From: Liriodendron chinense
Lineage: Eukaryota > Streptophyta > Magnoliopsida > Magnoliales > Magnoliaceae
DNA length: 64,000 nucleotides
Direction: 5' to 3'
Assembly: GCA_003013855.2 (NCBI GenBank)
Contig: ML058453.1
Coordinates: forward strand, 5,573,861-5,637,860
Shown: positions 56,501-64,000 of the stretch, piece after piece
Position numbering within the stretch: the first letter of the stretch is position 1
Layout of the letters: every line of letters starts with the position of its first letter
Position numbers and translations under genes: made by a program
The notes under the pieces: model-generated
Database searches by the model: none
What the model saw: the letters and a program-made list of their open reading frames with translations, nothing else
What the model was told of the DNA's origin: nothing

Positions 56501-59500
56501 TCCGGAAGTCTACGCAGATTCGGATTTGACCATTCTTTTTCTTGACCGGCACAATGTTTGAGATCCATTGTGGGTACTTGACTTCTCTGATGAATCCAGC
56601 TTGGATCAGCTTTTCGACCTCTTCTTCGATTTTGGGTACTATGTTTGGGTGGAATCGTCGTTGAGGCTGCTTGACCGCCTTCTTCCCTTTCAAGATGCCC
56701 AACTTATGCATTGCAATTGCTGGACTAAGCCCCGGCATTTCTGAGTATGTCCAAGCGAATACATCCCTATTTTCTTTCAACAGTCGGATGTATTTCTCTT
56801 TCTCCTCTTCTGGGACATTTTTACTCAGGTACGTATTTCTAGGGTCTTCTAGGGTTCCCAGATTTATTTCTTCAAGCTCATCTATCGTGGGCTGTCCCCC
56901 GTCCTCTATCTGTGCAGGTGCGGCACTGGGTTGGATAACGTCGGCTACCTCTTGTGGCTGTACCTCTTTCGTAGTGTTGATTGTCACCATATTAACATGT
57001 CTGATCTTCGTCTTTGCCCCTAACCCTTCTCTTCCTTGATGAACTTTGTTGTTTTCTTCGAACGGCGCTAACATTCTACCATTCGAGGCTGATTCTGAAT
57101 AGCAGAAGCCCATACTCTTCATGATGTTACGGCTGGCTTCACTGTATCTCTCTTCTTCTATGGGCTGAGGTAAACGAAGTGGTTTCTCAGCCTCGTCCTT
57201 GGACCGTGCAGGTTCACCTGATGCTGAATAAAATTTGATTTCTTTCTTCGTACTGGCGTTTGGCGGTACTACAAACTGGTTTGGAGCCTTCGGAAAAGGC
57301 TTAACTCTTCCTATTTTTGGCACTGGCATATTGAAGCTAGATTTGAGCACACTCATGTGCTGATTCGAGATCATTTCTAGGACGGACTGCCCGGGCAGTC
57401 GCAAGTGTTTCGGGACTATGTAGAACTTTTTGGGAGCCCTTTGAGGTCCTTCAGCTGGCTGACTTGCTTCTTTCTGAATAATGGACTGAGGTTTGGCTCT
57501 CTGTTCGAACTTGCTGACTTTCGGTTTTGCCCCTTGCCCTTTCCGCATTGCGTCGGGCTTCTTCGCGTCTCCCCCTTCGTCGACCAGGTCATAATACCGA
57601 GCGTCGGCTAAGAATGATTCTGCGATTGTATATGGCTTTGGGTCTGCTGCCACTCTGTACTGAACTCCCTCTCTGTTGTATTTAAAGCACTGATGATAGG
57701 TTGAGGGGATGACGCGATTCTGATGGAGCCACGGTCTTCCTAGCAGAAGATTATACGTTGTTACTGCGTCGATTACTTGGCATGTTACTTTCGTCTTCAA
57801 TCTTTCAATTTCTAGCATCACAGTGATCGACCCTAAGGTACGCTGGCTGTCTTGATTGAATCCTTGAATGACCATGATGCTGGGACACAGGGCTGATGGC
57901 CTGTAACCCAATCTTTGGAGTGTCTTCAATGACATAATATTCACTGCGGACCCATCGTCAAGCATGCATCGCTTAATCTCCGTGTCTCTAATTGTTCCTG
58001 TGACCATCAACGGTCGGTTGTGGTTTGTTGCTTCAATTGTGCGATCTTCTTCGGAGAATGTGATTACAGAGGGATGATCTATCTTCATTGCTTGCTGAAT
58101 TGGCGCATTCCCTTCCCAAAACTTGTCTGGATTGCTCATTTCTGCTTCAATTTCTGTCATCATCACTTCTCTGGCTTCGCTGTCTAGCAGCGCGTTGATC
58201 AACATTTCCCTGTACGCCTTTGAGAGACACAAGGCGTCGTATATGCTCAGGCGGGCCGGGACCCTTCGTAGGTGTGATACGACATCATACACTACTGGTG
58301 CTGCCCCTTGTCTTGGCTCCGGACGACTGGTCGTGGCTTCGACAACTTTCTGTTTCAACTTCTGCCCCTGGGGCCTTGTTACGGGTATATCCGGATTTTC
58401 GTCTTCTTGCATCGGATCGACTGGTTCTGGCCAAATGCGCTCTGGCATCTGCCTTCCGGATCGAAGGATGACGGCATTGGCCTCTCCTTTATCTGCCTGC
58501 AATGTCTCTTCTGTTGATGGCTGTTCTATAAACGTCACCATCGCGCAATGTACCTGGGTCTCTATAAGTCGGCTCTTCCCTTGGCTATCCTTCTTTCTTG
58601 TCCCTTTCTTCCTGCGGTTGAGGAATCTTCTTCGATTCTCGAGTCTCTTCCGGCTGCTAACCAAAGTCCAGGGTTCTTCAGGTTCAGGGGACGGGACATG
58701 CAATTGGGTATTCTTGTCCGAGGGGGAGGCTGAAACTACCCCCGCTGTTTCCTTCGTTGTTGTTTCTGGTGCCTTCATACTGATTACCCCTTGGTTTATC
58801 AACCCCTGTATCCTTCCTTTCAAGCTAAAGCAGTCTTCCGTCTTGTGGCTCAGGCACCGGTGGTATTTACAATACCGGGGATCATCTACCTTCCCAACCT
58901 CGTGGGGCCGAATCGGTTCTGGCAGGCGAATTACCTTTTCTTCTACCAATTGTTCCATGATGGGGATCAGGTCGGCCATGTCGAAGGTGTACGGGCCGTT
59001 GGCTCTTTCTCTCTCGGCTATTGTTATTCTATTGGAAGCGTAGGGCCTCTTGCCTTTATCTTGGGTAGATGTTGGTTTCGTGTCTGTCTTTGAATCCGCG
59101 GCGGGCCGTTTCCGATCTATCGTATTTTTTCCCTTGTTTACGCTGTGCGTCTCGGCAATCCTCACTCCTTCTCTTTTCTGCCTTTCGGGTCTGAGGTTTA
59201 CCCGTGCTGCGGCTTCTTCTACCAGGTGTGCTTTGGTGGCTAATTCTCGGAAAGAGTGAAAACTGTTCCCTGATAACCCGTAGGATATCATTGGGTCCAG
59301 GGCTCGCATGCACATTTTTATCTGTTCCTTTTCGCTGGGTAACTCTTGACACTGAGCCGCTATTGTTCCCCATCGGTCCATAAATCTCTCCACGGGTTCG
59401 CCCTGCCTTTGCCTGATCAAGGCCAGATCTGTTACTGATGTTTCTCTTTCTATGGAGAAGAATTTTGAGATAAAACTATCTCGCATCTGCTCCCACGTCT

Positions 59501-60539
59501 TCACTGATCCGGCTGGTAGTGACATGTACCACTGAAAAGCTTTCCCCGTCAGCGTTGACCCGAATAACCGCATACAGTACTGTGGTACGGTCGACCAATT
59601 TCCCAATGCTGTGAGAAAGCGAGTGATATGTTCTTCTGGTGACCCCCTTCCGTCAAACTTTTCAAAATCCGGACATCTGAAGTTGACCGGAAATGGTATT
59701 TCTTCTATTTCCAGAGGGTATGGGACCTGATATTTATACCCGGTTCCTCTTTCCTTTTCCTTCTCTTGTCGCATGAGACTCGCAATAGTTTGCGACAGTT
59801 CTTCTCTCGTCATTTGCGTAGTTGGAACCATTATTCGTTCCGTTGGAACTCTCCTGGCCTGGGTGAGTGGCTCAGCACTAGCTGGCTCTCCTACTGCCCC
59901 TTGAGATTCTTCAGCTAATGGGCGCGTAGGTGGTGCAAGACTTCGAGTAGCATTCTGAGCTATTAAAGTGGTCAAGGCTTCCTGAATCTCTCTCATTCGT
60001 TCATTTGTTTCCCGATTAGCCTGAACTAATCTGTCGATCTGATCTTGGACCGTAGGCAGTTCGTCTGCTTCATATGATCCCTCTTCCGCTTCTGCTACCT
60101 GGACCATTGCGACCAGCACTGGTCGGGCCTTCTGATTCTGCCCCTGTCCTGGCTCGATAACTATTGTGGGCTTGGAGCTTCTCGCGATCGTGGTTTTGGT
60201 TGATTTTTGTGCGGCACGGGTGACCTTGGACAATGGCGGAAATTGTTCGATCGTCATTGCGGGCACCGAGGACGTGGTTGATGTGGCCTGACCGCTGGTG
60301 GAAGTCTTCTGCCCTTGTTTTGGTTGCCACTGTCCCTTGGTCGCCGGGCAAGGTCTTGCAACATTCGCTTTCTTGTATACTGCCAAGCTGGCTGCTTTCT
60401 TCTGCTCTTTCTTCTGCCGGCGCGTTTCGACCAACTGCCATCCTGAGCTAGAAGCAGTCGTCATGGTTGAGATGAAGCGAGGGAAGCTGAAGCCTCCAGT
60501 GGTAAGGAAGGTGCATGAACTGGTCATTGAGTATGCCAT
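53589..60539 (-). CDS. Gag-pol polyprotein of the Tat/Ogre-type element, intact
   Basis: One uninterrupted frame of 2316 residues. In order: an N-terminal basic region; gag core (about 285-430); zinc finger CKYHRCLSHKTEDC (557-570); aspartic protease with DDGSA (861-865); reverse transcriptase (about 1315-1480) with YVDD at 1441-1444; a first RNase H (about 1570-1650) that lacks the usual first catalytic Asp; a second, archaeal-type RNase H (about 1730-1856) with D1737, E1774, D1799 and D1849; integrase with an HHCC finger (about 1965-2006) and D2035, D2096, E2132, spaced D-35-E. Gag and pol are fused without a stop or intron. The true start may be an internal Met at about residue 26. All catalytic residues I can check are present, so this copy may be autonomous. 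The product acts in the cytoplasmic particle and the nucleus. Confidence 0.97.
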   Translation of the reverse strand: MAYSMTSSCTFLTTGGFSFPRFISTMTTASSSGWQLVETRRQKKEQKKAASLAVYKKANVARPCPATKGQWQPKQGQKTSTSGQATSTTSSVPAMTIEQFPPLSKVTRAAQKSTKTTIARSSKPTIVIEPGQGQNQKARPVLVAMVQVAEAEEGSYEADELPTVQDQIDRLVQANRETNERMREIQEALTTLIAQNATRSLAPPTRPLAEESQGAVGEPASAEPLTQARRVPTERIMVPTTQMTREELSQTIASLMRQEKEKERGTGYKYQVPYPLEIEEIPFPVNFRCPDFEKFDGRGSPEEHITRFLTALGNWSTVPQYCMRLFGSTLTGKAFQWYMSLPAGSVKTWEQMRDSFISKFFSIERETSVTDLALIRQRQGEPVERFMDRWGTIAAQCQELPSEKEQIKMCMRALDPMISYGLSGNSFHSFRELATKAHLVEEAAARVNLRPERQKREGVRIAETHSVNKGKNTIDRKRPAADSKTDTKPTSTQDKGKRPYASNRITIAERERANGPYTFDMADLIPIMEQLVEEKVIRLPEPIRPHEVGKVDDPRYCKYHRCLSHKTEDCFSLKGRIQGLINQGVISMKAPETTTKETAGVVSASPSDKNTQLHVPSPEPEEPWTLVSSRKRLENRRRFLNRRKKGTRKKDSQGKSRLIETQVHCAMVTFIEQPSTEETLQADKGEANAVILRSGRQMPERIWPEPVDPMQEDENPDIPVTRPQGQKLKQKVVEATTSRPEPRQGAAPVVYDVVSHLRRVPARLSIYDALCLSKAYREMLINALLDSEAREVMMTEIEAEMSNPDKFWEGNAPIQQAMKIDHPSVITFSEEDRTIEATNHNRPLMVTGTIRDTEIKRCMLDDGSAVNIMSLKTLQRLGYRPSALCPSIMVIQGFNQDSQRTLGSITVMLEIERLKTKVTCQVIDAVTTYNLLLGRPWLHQNRVIPSTYHQCFKYNREGVQYRVAADPKPYTIAESFLADARYYDLVDEGGDAKKPDAMRKGQGAKPKVSKFEQRAKPQSIIQKEASQPAEGPQRAPKKFYIVPKHLRLPGQSVLEMISNQHMSVLKSSFNMPVPKIGRVKPFPKAPNQFVVPPNASTKKEIKFYSASGEPARSKDEAEKPLRLPQPIEEERYSEASRNIMKSMGFCYSESASNGRMLAPFEENNKVHQGREGLGAKTKIRHVNMVTINTTKEVQPQEVADVIQPSAAPAQIEDGGQPTIDELEEINLGTLEDPRNTYLSKNVPEEEKEKYIRLLKENRDVFAWTYSEMPGLSPAIAMHKLGILKGKKAVKQPQRRFHPNIVPKIEEEVEKLIQAGFIREVKYPQWISNIVPVKKKNGQIRICVDFRNLNEACPKDDFPLPIPELLIDSTTGYAVMSFMDGYSGYNQIRMAPEDEESTAFRTTLGIYCYRVMPFGLKNAGATYQRAMQVIFQDMMHKHVECYVDDLVVRSAGHEQHREHLRQVFRRLRKKSLRMNPLKCAFGVSSGKFLGFVIRHRGIEIDPTKIKAIREMPPLKNLKELKSFQGRVAYLRRFISNLSGRCQPFSRLNKKGVQFKWDDACQKAFDSLKDLLDKSPVLAAPIKGEPLILYIAVGENSLGALLAQKNEEGKESALYYLSRTLVGAEFNYSAIEKICLALIFAVKKLRHYCLSHQITLISKADPLKFLMNRPMLSGRLAKWALLLSEFDLTYIPARAVKGQAIADFLAAHPVPSGEEIEYDLPDEQVMATNETRHWEMYFDGAARAVGSGAGIIFISPQGDLLPYSFTLVPACTNNEAEYQALIIGLQLALEMRIKEIRIYGDSRLVIGQLTTEYEVRKPELSPYCHQAQSMFNQFRNSSISHIPRQENVRADALASLAAALANPGGSPLQVTIEERRILPTAALRNGGLSVNPICCFEITEEDDWRKSFIDYLKYGFLPEEPKMRTQIRRRASSFVLQNDVLYKRSYEGILLRCLNQDEARSTLKEAHGGECGAHQGGRNLHHRVRHMGYYWPTMTKDAIGYVKKCHQCQIHADIIHSPPEELHQSVMSWPFAAWGMDVIGPISPPSSQGHQYILAATDYFSKWAEAVALRNVKAKHVEGFIRHAILYRHGIPERITTDNGTPFKNAAIDKLCARFKIKHCYSSPYYPPANGLAEAFNKTIVKILKKTVAENKRDWDRRLPEALWAYRTTHRTATRATPYSLVYGTEAVIPMEIQVESLRVALRHSLTTEHNAKSRMVELDNLDEKRLAAQQRLEIYQKQISAAYDKRVRGRSFKKGDLVLMMKRPAPLQGSKSKFDPKWDPVCIIDEVYSNGAYRVIDCKGQGVSSLVNGRFLKRYYT

Positions 60540-60894
60540 TTCTTCTGTCTATCCTAGTATCTTGCTAATTCTGATATGTCATAAAAATCGTTAGAACAGT
60601 TCACAAGCGCGGTCGGGAGTATGAGCTCATCGATCGCAGTGCATAAATCAACAAAATAGGCAAGAGGGAGACAAATACGTGTAGTTGTGGAAATTGTGGG
60701 TTCGAAAACCTTTTAAGCATCCATTGCCTTAAAGATGAAGGGAAGAACGTTCCCGTTGAGAGTCGCCAGTTTGACGCCCGAAGGGCGCCGAAACATTACG
60801 TCTCGCGGTAACTTTCTTATGCGTAGATTCGTGTTTGTAAGTAATTGATCTTAGAGTATTCCTATATTCAGATATAACCAGGGATTCTGGTACA
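60540..60894 (-). other. Leader between primer site and gag
   Basis: Untranslated leader of the element RNA. It includes a second copy of the primer-site/LTR junction at 60759-60773. No coding region is supported. Confidence 0.6.
60759..60773 (-). repeat. Second copy of the LTR/primer-site junction
   Basis: The 15 bases AGAGTCGCCAGTTTG are identical to 60909-60923, exactly 150 bp away, and include the first two bases of the LTR. It looks like a vestige of an earlier LTR/primer-site boundary. Confidence 0.7.
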
Positions 60895-60918
60895 GTTCGA
60901 TCCCCAGCAGAGTCGCCA
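60895..60918 (-). other. Primer binding site, tRNA-Arg type
   Basis: On the minus strand, three bases after the LTR end: TGGCGACTCTGCTGGGGATC, continuing GAAC. It resembles the complement of the 3' end of a plant tRNA-Arg through the T-arm, with two differences, from memory of that tRNA. tRNA-Arg priming is known for Ogre/Tat elements. Confidence 0.75.
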
Positions 60919-60921
60919 GTT

Positions 60922-63074
60922 TGTTAGAACTAGAAAATGAATACGATTACACTTTCTTGAAATGTCGTGTTTTGTTGCTCTGGGGTTCTGAATATAGAAA
61001 CATTCGTAGACAATCACAAGCATTCACCAAAGTACACAAGAGAAGAGATATCGCAAGGCGAATTTTACTCCAGAGATTCTGAGATCTTGTACATTCCAAG
61101 CCGTGATCTGGCACGAACCTTTAATTACATCGAATGATCGATGACCCTTGATTAAAAGGCAAAAGACTAGTCAGCGGGGACTATGGTTTCAGAGTTCATT
61201 GGTCATGGAGACCTGTGTTTTGGTGGTCGCGGAGACCTGTGTTTGTATGGTCGCGGAGACCTGTGTTTGTATGGTCGCGGGGGCCTGTATTTGTATGGTC
61301 GCGGAGACCTGTATTTGTTATAGACTGATCCACCTTTGTACGAGTCGGATGTCTATGTCCCATGTTTTGACCCGAGATCCGGGCTGAGACTGTCAGGGTT
61401 TATGGCTGAGATGGACGACTCTGGGCCCGTGCCTATCAATGTAGGGACAGGTGACCTCGGGAAGTCCATTCTACAGTTGTGTGTACCTGCGCAGCTCAAC
61501 CAGCGGATGCCGTTTGGATGGGTAGGGCATCGACTGTTCTTGGAATATCAGTTTTTAACAGATTGTGTGTGATAGTTCAGAACTCTCCTGGTGTGGTTTA
61601 TCGTGTTAACCATAGTCCCCTTTGCTTAGTCCAGACCTGGATTCGGGTCACATTATGATAGTACACGTAATGATGATGCATCAGTATGATTCTGGGCGCC
61701 GGCGGCCTCTTTTCGGGAGAATTGTTTCATTCAGCTCGTTGGGTCGGATCGGACTCCGAAGGCTTGTGTTCTGCTCATTGGGTAGCCCGGATGGGTCGTT
61801 TGACTGCTCCATTGCGTCCGGAACGCTCGGAATACCCAAAATAGGCCCAAACGGGGCTTAAAAATGTTATGAAATGAGGATTTAAAGGTGCTGGAATGAA
61901 TGCGCAAAGTGCTGATTTTTGCGATCCGCTGGCCTGATTTTATTGATGCGCTGGGGCCAGTGCGTCCATAAATGATTTTCATGATGCGCCGGGTAATTTT
62001 ATGACGCGCTGGAGCCAGTGCGTCCTTAAAATCTAATTTTTCGATCCGCTGGCCTGTTTTGCGACGCGCTGGGGTCAGTGCGTCCTAAAATTATAATTTC
62101 CTGATGCGCTGGGCTATTTTGCGACGCGCTGGGGCCAGTGCGTCCTTAAAATAGCTTTGACTTGATAACTTGTATTTTTCTGATCCGCTGGGCTATTTTG
62201 CGACGCGCTGGGACCAGTGCGTCCTAAAATTATAATTTCCTGATGCGCTGGGTCACTTTTATGATGCGCTGGGACCGGCGCATCGAAAAAGGTGACTTAA
62301 GTCATTCCTCCAGACCTGGTATGATCGGAGGTGCGATTTCCGGCGAGGGGTTCCGGCGGTCGGAGAAGGATTCCGGCGATCGGCAAAGGTTTTCCGGCGA
62401 CGAGGTCCTCTCTCTCTCTTGCTGAATGATGCAAATGAGGTGGTGGGCGGGGTATTTATAGGTATCGTCGTCCAATAAGCGGTCGACACGTGTAGCGCGT
62501 CGAGAAAATGAGTCGGCGCGTCGATAAATGCGCTCGGCGCGTCGCGAAATGATCGGAGTCCAGAAGTTGGTTTACAGGACGCGCCAGCTGCCAGCGCATC
62601 CTGAAATTAACTGATTTTTTGGATGCGCTGGGTGAATTTTTGGATGCGCTGGGGCCAGTGCGTCCATAAATTCATTTTTTGGATGCGCTGGACGCAGTGC
62701 ACCCTTAAATTCATTTTTTGGATGCGCTGGACGCAGTGCGCCCTTAAATTCATTTTTTGGATGCGCTGGGCATATTCGTGTCCCACAGATTTGGGTTTTG
62801 CAAATTGGGGGGTTTGCGGGGTCCGCCTCGCGATGAATGCCGATGCACTGCTCCTATTTCCTCATAATTGAGGTATCTTCCCAATTTTGGACAGTTTTGG
62901 TCACGGTGTCCGGTGGGGTCCACTACCGGCCCAATTTCATGCTTGAGGCAAATCTGATGCGTGTGTCGTGATTCGTGCCGCGATTTTCGATGCACTGGCC
63001 CTAAATCTGACCGCGTGATGGTTTTGGCATTCGGAATCATCATTTCGGGGATCCTCACTTTTGGGACCCCAACA
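60922..63074 (-). repeat. 5' LTR of the Tat element (2153 bp)
   Basis: Ends TGTTAGAAC and CCCCAACA on the plus strand. It is collinear with 44525-46701, with five instead of six 24-bp units and about 15 substitutions, mostly transitions. It contains the promoter for gag-pol. Confidence 0.95.
62453..62460 (-). promoter_or_regulatory. TATA box of the 5' LTR driving gag-pol
   Basis: TATTTATA on the plus strand, TATAAATA on the minus strand, within GGGGTATTTATAGG. Transcription would start near 62425, giving a U3 of about 650 bp, with about 1.5 kb of R and U5 before the LTR end. Confidence 0.65.
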
Positions 63075-63078
63075 AGAG

Positions 63079-64000
63079 CACAGAAATAAGCTGGATGCGA
63101 AGTCCAGGAGGTGCACGTTTATAGGCTAAGGGCAGAGTGATTTTGGCTACCGGTTTTGGGATATTGAGAACCAAAAAATCATCAGAAGCAAGGATGTAGT
63201 CTTCAATGAAAAGGTGATGCATAAGGACAGTGTGCAGCAAAAGCAGAACAAGGCCAATGAGAAGAAATTCGTAGAGTTGGAAGAGTTACTGGATATAGGT
63301 GTTACAGTGCTACAGGATGGGCATGCACAGGAGCATGATGAGGCAGAGCAGCAGACACCGGTTGTGAGGAGGTCTACTCGGGAGAGGAGACCCAAGGTCC
63401 GATACTCACCCTCCTTACATTATCTACTGTTGACAGATAATGGTGAGCTAGAGTGTTTTGAAGAGGCGTTACGGTCAGATATGCGGGTTAAGTGGGAGCA
63501 AGCCATGGAAGATGAGATGGACTCTCTTGAGTCTAATCGTACGTGGGAGCTAGTCACTCTACCCAAGGGCAAGAAAGCTCTTCATAACAAGTGGGTTTAC
63601 AGACTGAAGGAGAAGCACGATGGTTCGAAACGATACAAGGCTAGACTGGTTGTGAAAGGGTTCCAACAAAAGGCAGGTATCGATTTCACAGAGATATTTT
63701 CACCTGTGGTGAAGATGTCTACGATTCGCATGGTCTTGAGTATAGTGGCTACAGAGGACTTACATCTAGAGCGGCTAGATGTTAAGACAACCTTTCTTCA
63801 TGGAGACCTTGAAGAAGAGATATATATGCATCAGCCGACAGGATACGTGGCACCAAGAAAGGAGAACAAGGTGTGTAGACTGAAGAAGAGTCTATATGGT
63901 TTGAAGCAGGCCCCAAGGCAGTGGTACAAGAAGTTCGACAGTTTCATGTCGGGAAACGGGTACAGGAGATGTCATGCAGACCACTGTTGCTACTTGAAGA
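63079..64000 (+). pseudogene. Copia integrase end and reverse transcriptase, right part, cut by the window end
   Basis: The frame continues from the left part after the gypsy insert. It starts in the integrase C-terminal region (KLDAKSRRCTFIG at about 63090), meets TAA at 63127, then runs open to the window end: GYRFWD, the linker with QQTPVVRRSTRERR, then reverse transcriptase from WEQAMEDEMDSL (about 63493) through NKWVYRLKEK, YKARLVVKGFQQ, FSPVVKMSTIR, LDVKTTFLHGDL, and KSLYGLKQAPRQWY (about 63892). The polymerase YVDD motif and RNase H lie beyond the window. Confidence 0.92.

Larger units (their letters stand above)
44525..63074 (-). mobile_element. Tat/Ogre-type Ty3/gypsy retrotransposon, 18.55 kb, with an antisense gene unit
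   Basis: On the minus strand the order is: 5' LTR (60922-63074), tRNA-Arg-type primer site, leader, gag-pol (60539-53589), an antisense unit (plus strand, 46773-53159), polypurine tract, 3' LTR (44525-46701). Flanks are AAAGC (44520-44524) and AGAGC (63075-63079), a 5-bp duplication with one change, and taking out one copy restores the copia frame. The Tat lineage is shown by the primer site, the second, archaeal-type RNase H, and the large extra region between pol and 3' LTR. The LTRs differ by about 15 substitutions by eye plus one 24-bp repeat unit, so insertion was recent. Confidence 0.95.
41868..64000 (+). mobile_element. Ty1/copia retrotransposon, decayed, interrupted by a gypsy element, running off the window
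   Basis: Order on the plus strand: 5' LTR (41868-42522), primer site (42525-42536), gag, protease, integrase, then the inserted gypsy element (44525-63074), then the rest of integrase, the linker and reverse transcriptase to the window end. The domain order gag-PR-IN-RT defines copia. Four in-frame stops are visible (42628, 43321, 44365, 63127), so it cannot make its polyprotein. The 3' LTR lies outside, so LTR divergence and its own target duplication cannot be read here. Confidence 0.93.

Noticed and set aside
58123..59043. 306-codon plus-strand frame inside gag-pol
   Set aside because: It lies opposite the gag-protease region with its conserved protease motif; the plus-strand translation has no recognisable domain.

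Overview
The window is nuclear DNA of a flowering plant. It has intron-containing plant genes (a cytokinin-type response regulator and a purine permease), plant lineages of LTR retrotransposons, and a dense mass of short inverted-repeat elements. A woody, early-diverging angiosperm such as a magnoliid is my guess from the style of the short repeats; the sequence does not prove it.

Two host genes are supported. At 722-4010 (minus) five exons build a 188-residue type-A response regulator. At 34495-36153 (plus) two exons build a 358-residue purine permease (PUP). Both have a TATA box close upstream. I see no other host gene; most of the rest is transposon-derived.

Bases 4.1-23.4 kb are layered inverted-repeat elements, solo LTRs (9424-10110 and 17282-18030, with perfect 5-bp target duplications) and local duplications. 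Several short elements share one palindromic core but have different ends; four carry 9-bp target duplications (two of them exact). Bases 23.4-30.7 kb form one very large imperfect hairpin: outer arms of about 1 kb, inner arms of about 187-bp tandem repeats that switch orientation at about 25.12 kb. Its right arm was later hit by a processed copy of a SWIB-domain gene (26566-27196) and by a solo LTR (27343-29629). Bases 30.7-41.9 kb hold more short elements, two nested solo LTRs (31997-32723 and 37977-38638) and the permease gene.

Bases 41868-64000 are a nested pair. A decayed Ty1/copia element starts at 41868 (LTR, primer site, gag, protease, integrase) and resumes at 63079 with reverse transcriptase, running off the window. 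It was split by an 18.55-kb Ty3/gypsy element of the Tat/Ogre type on the minus strand (44525-63074). This insert has near-identical 2.15-kb LTRs, a tRNA-Arg-type primer site and an uninterrupted 2316-residue gag-pol with two RNase H regions.

The most interesting part lies between pol and the 3' LTR, on the strand opposite to gag-pol: a gene-like unit with its own TATA box (46773-46780), a 208-residue reading frame of unknown family (47976-48602) and a three-exon gene (49001-53159) with a plant mobile domain and a coiled-coil tail. Its two short introns persist inside a retrotransposon, which is explicable because they are antisense to the RNA that is reverse transcribed. In this copy the mobile-domain gene carries a stop and a frameshift, while gag-pol is intact.
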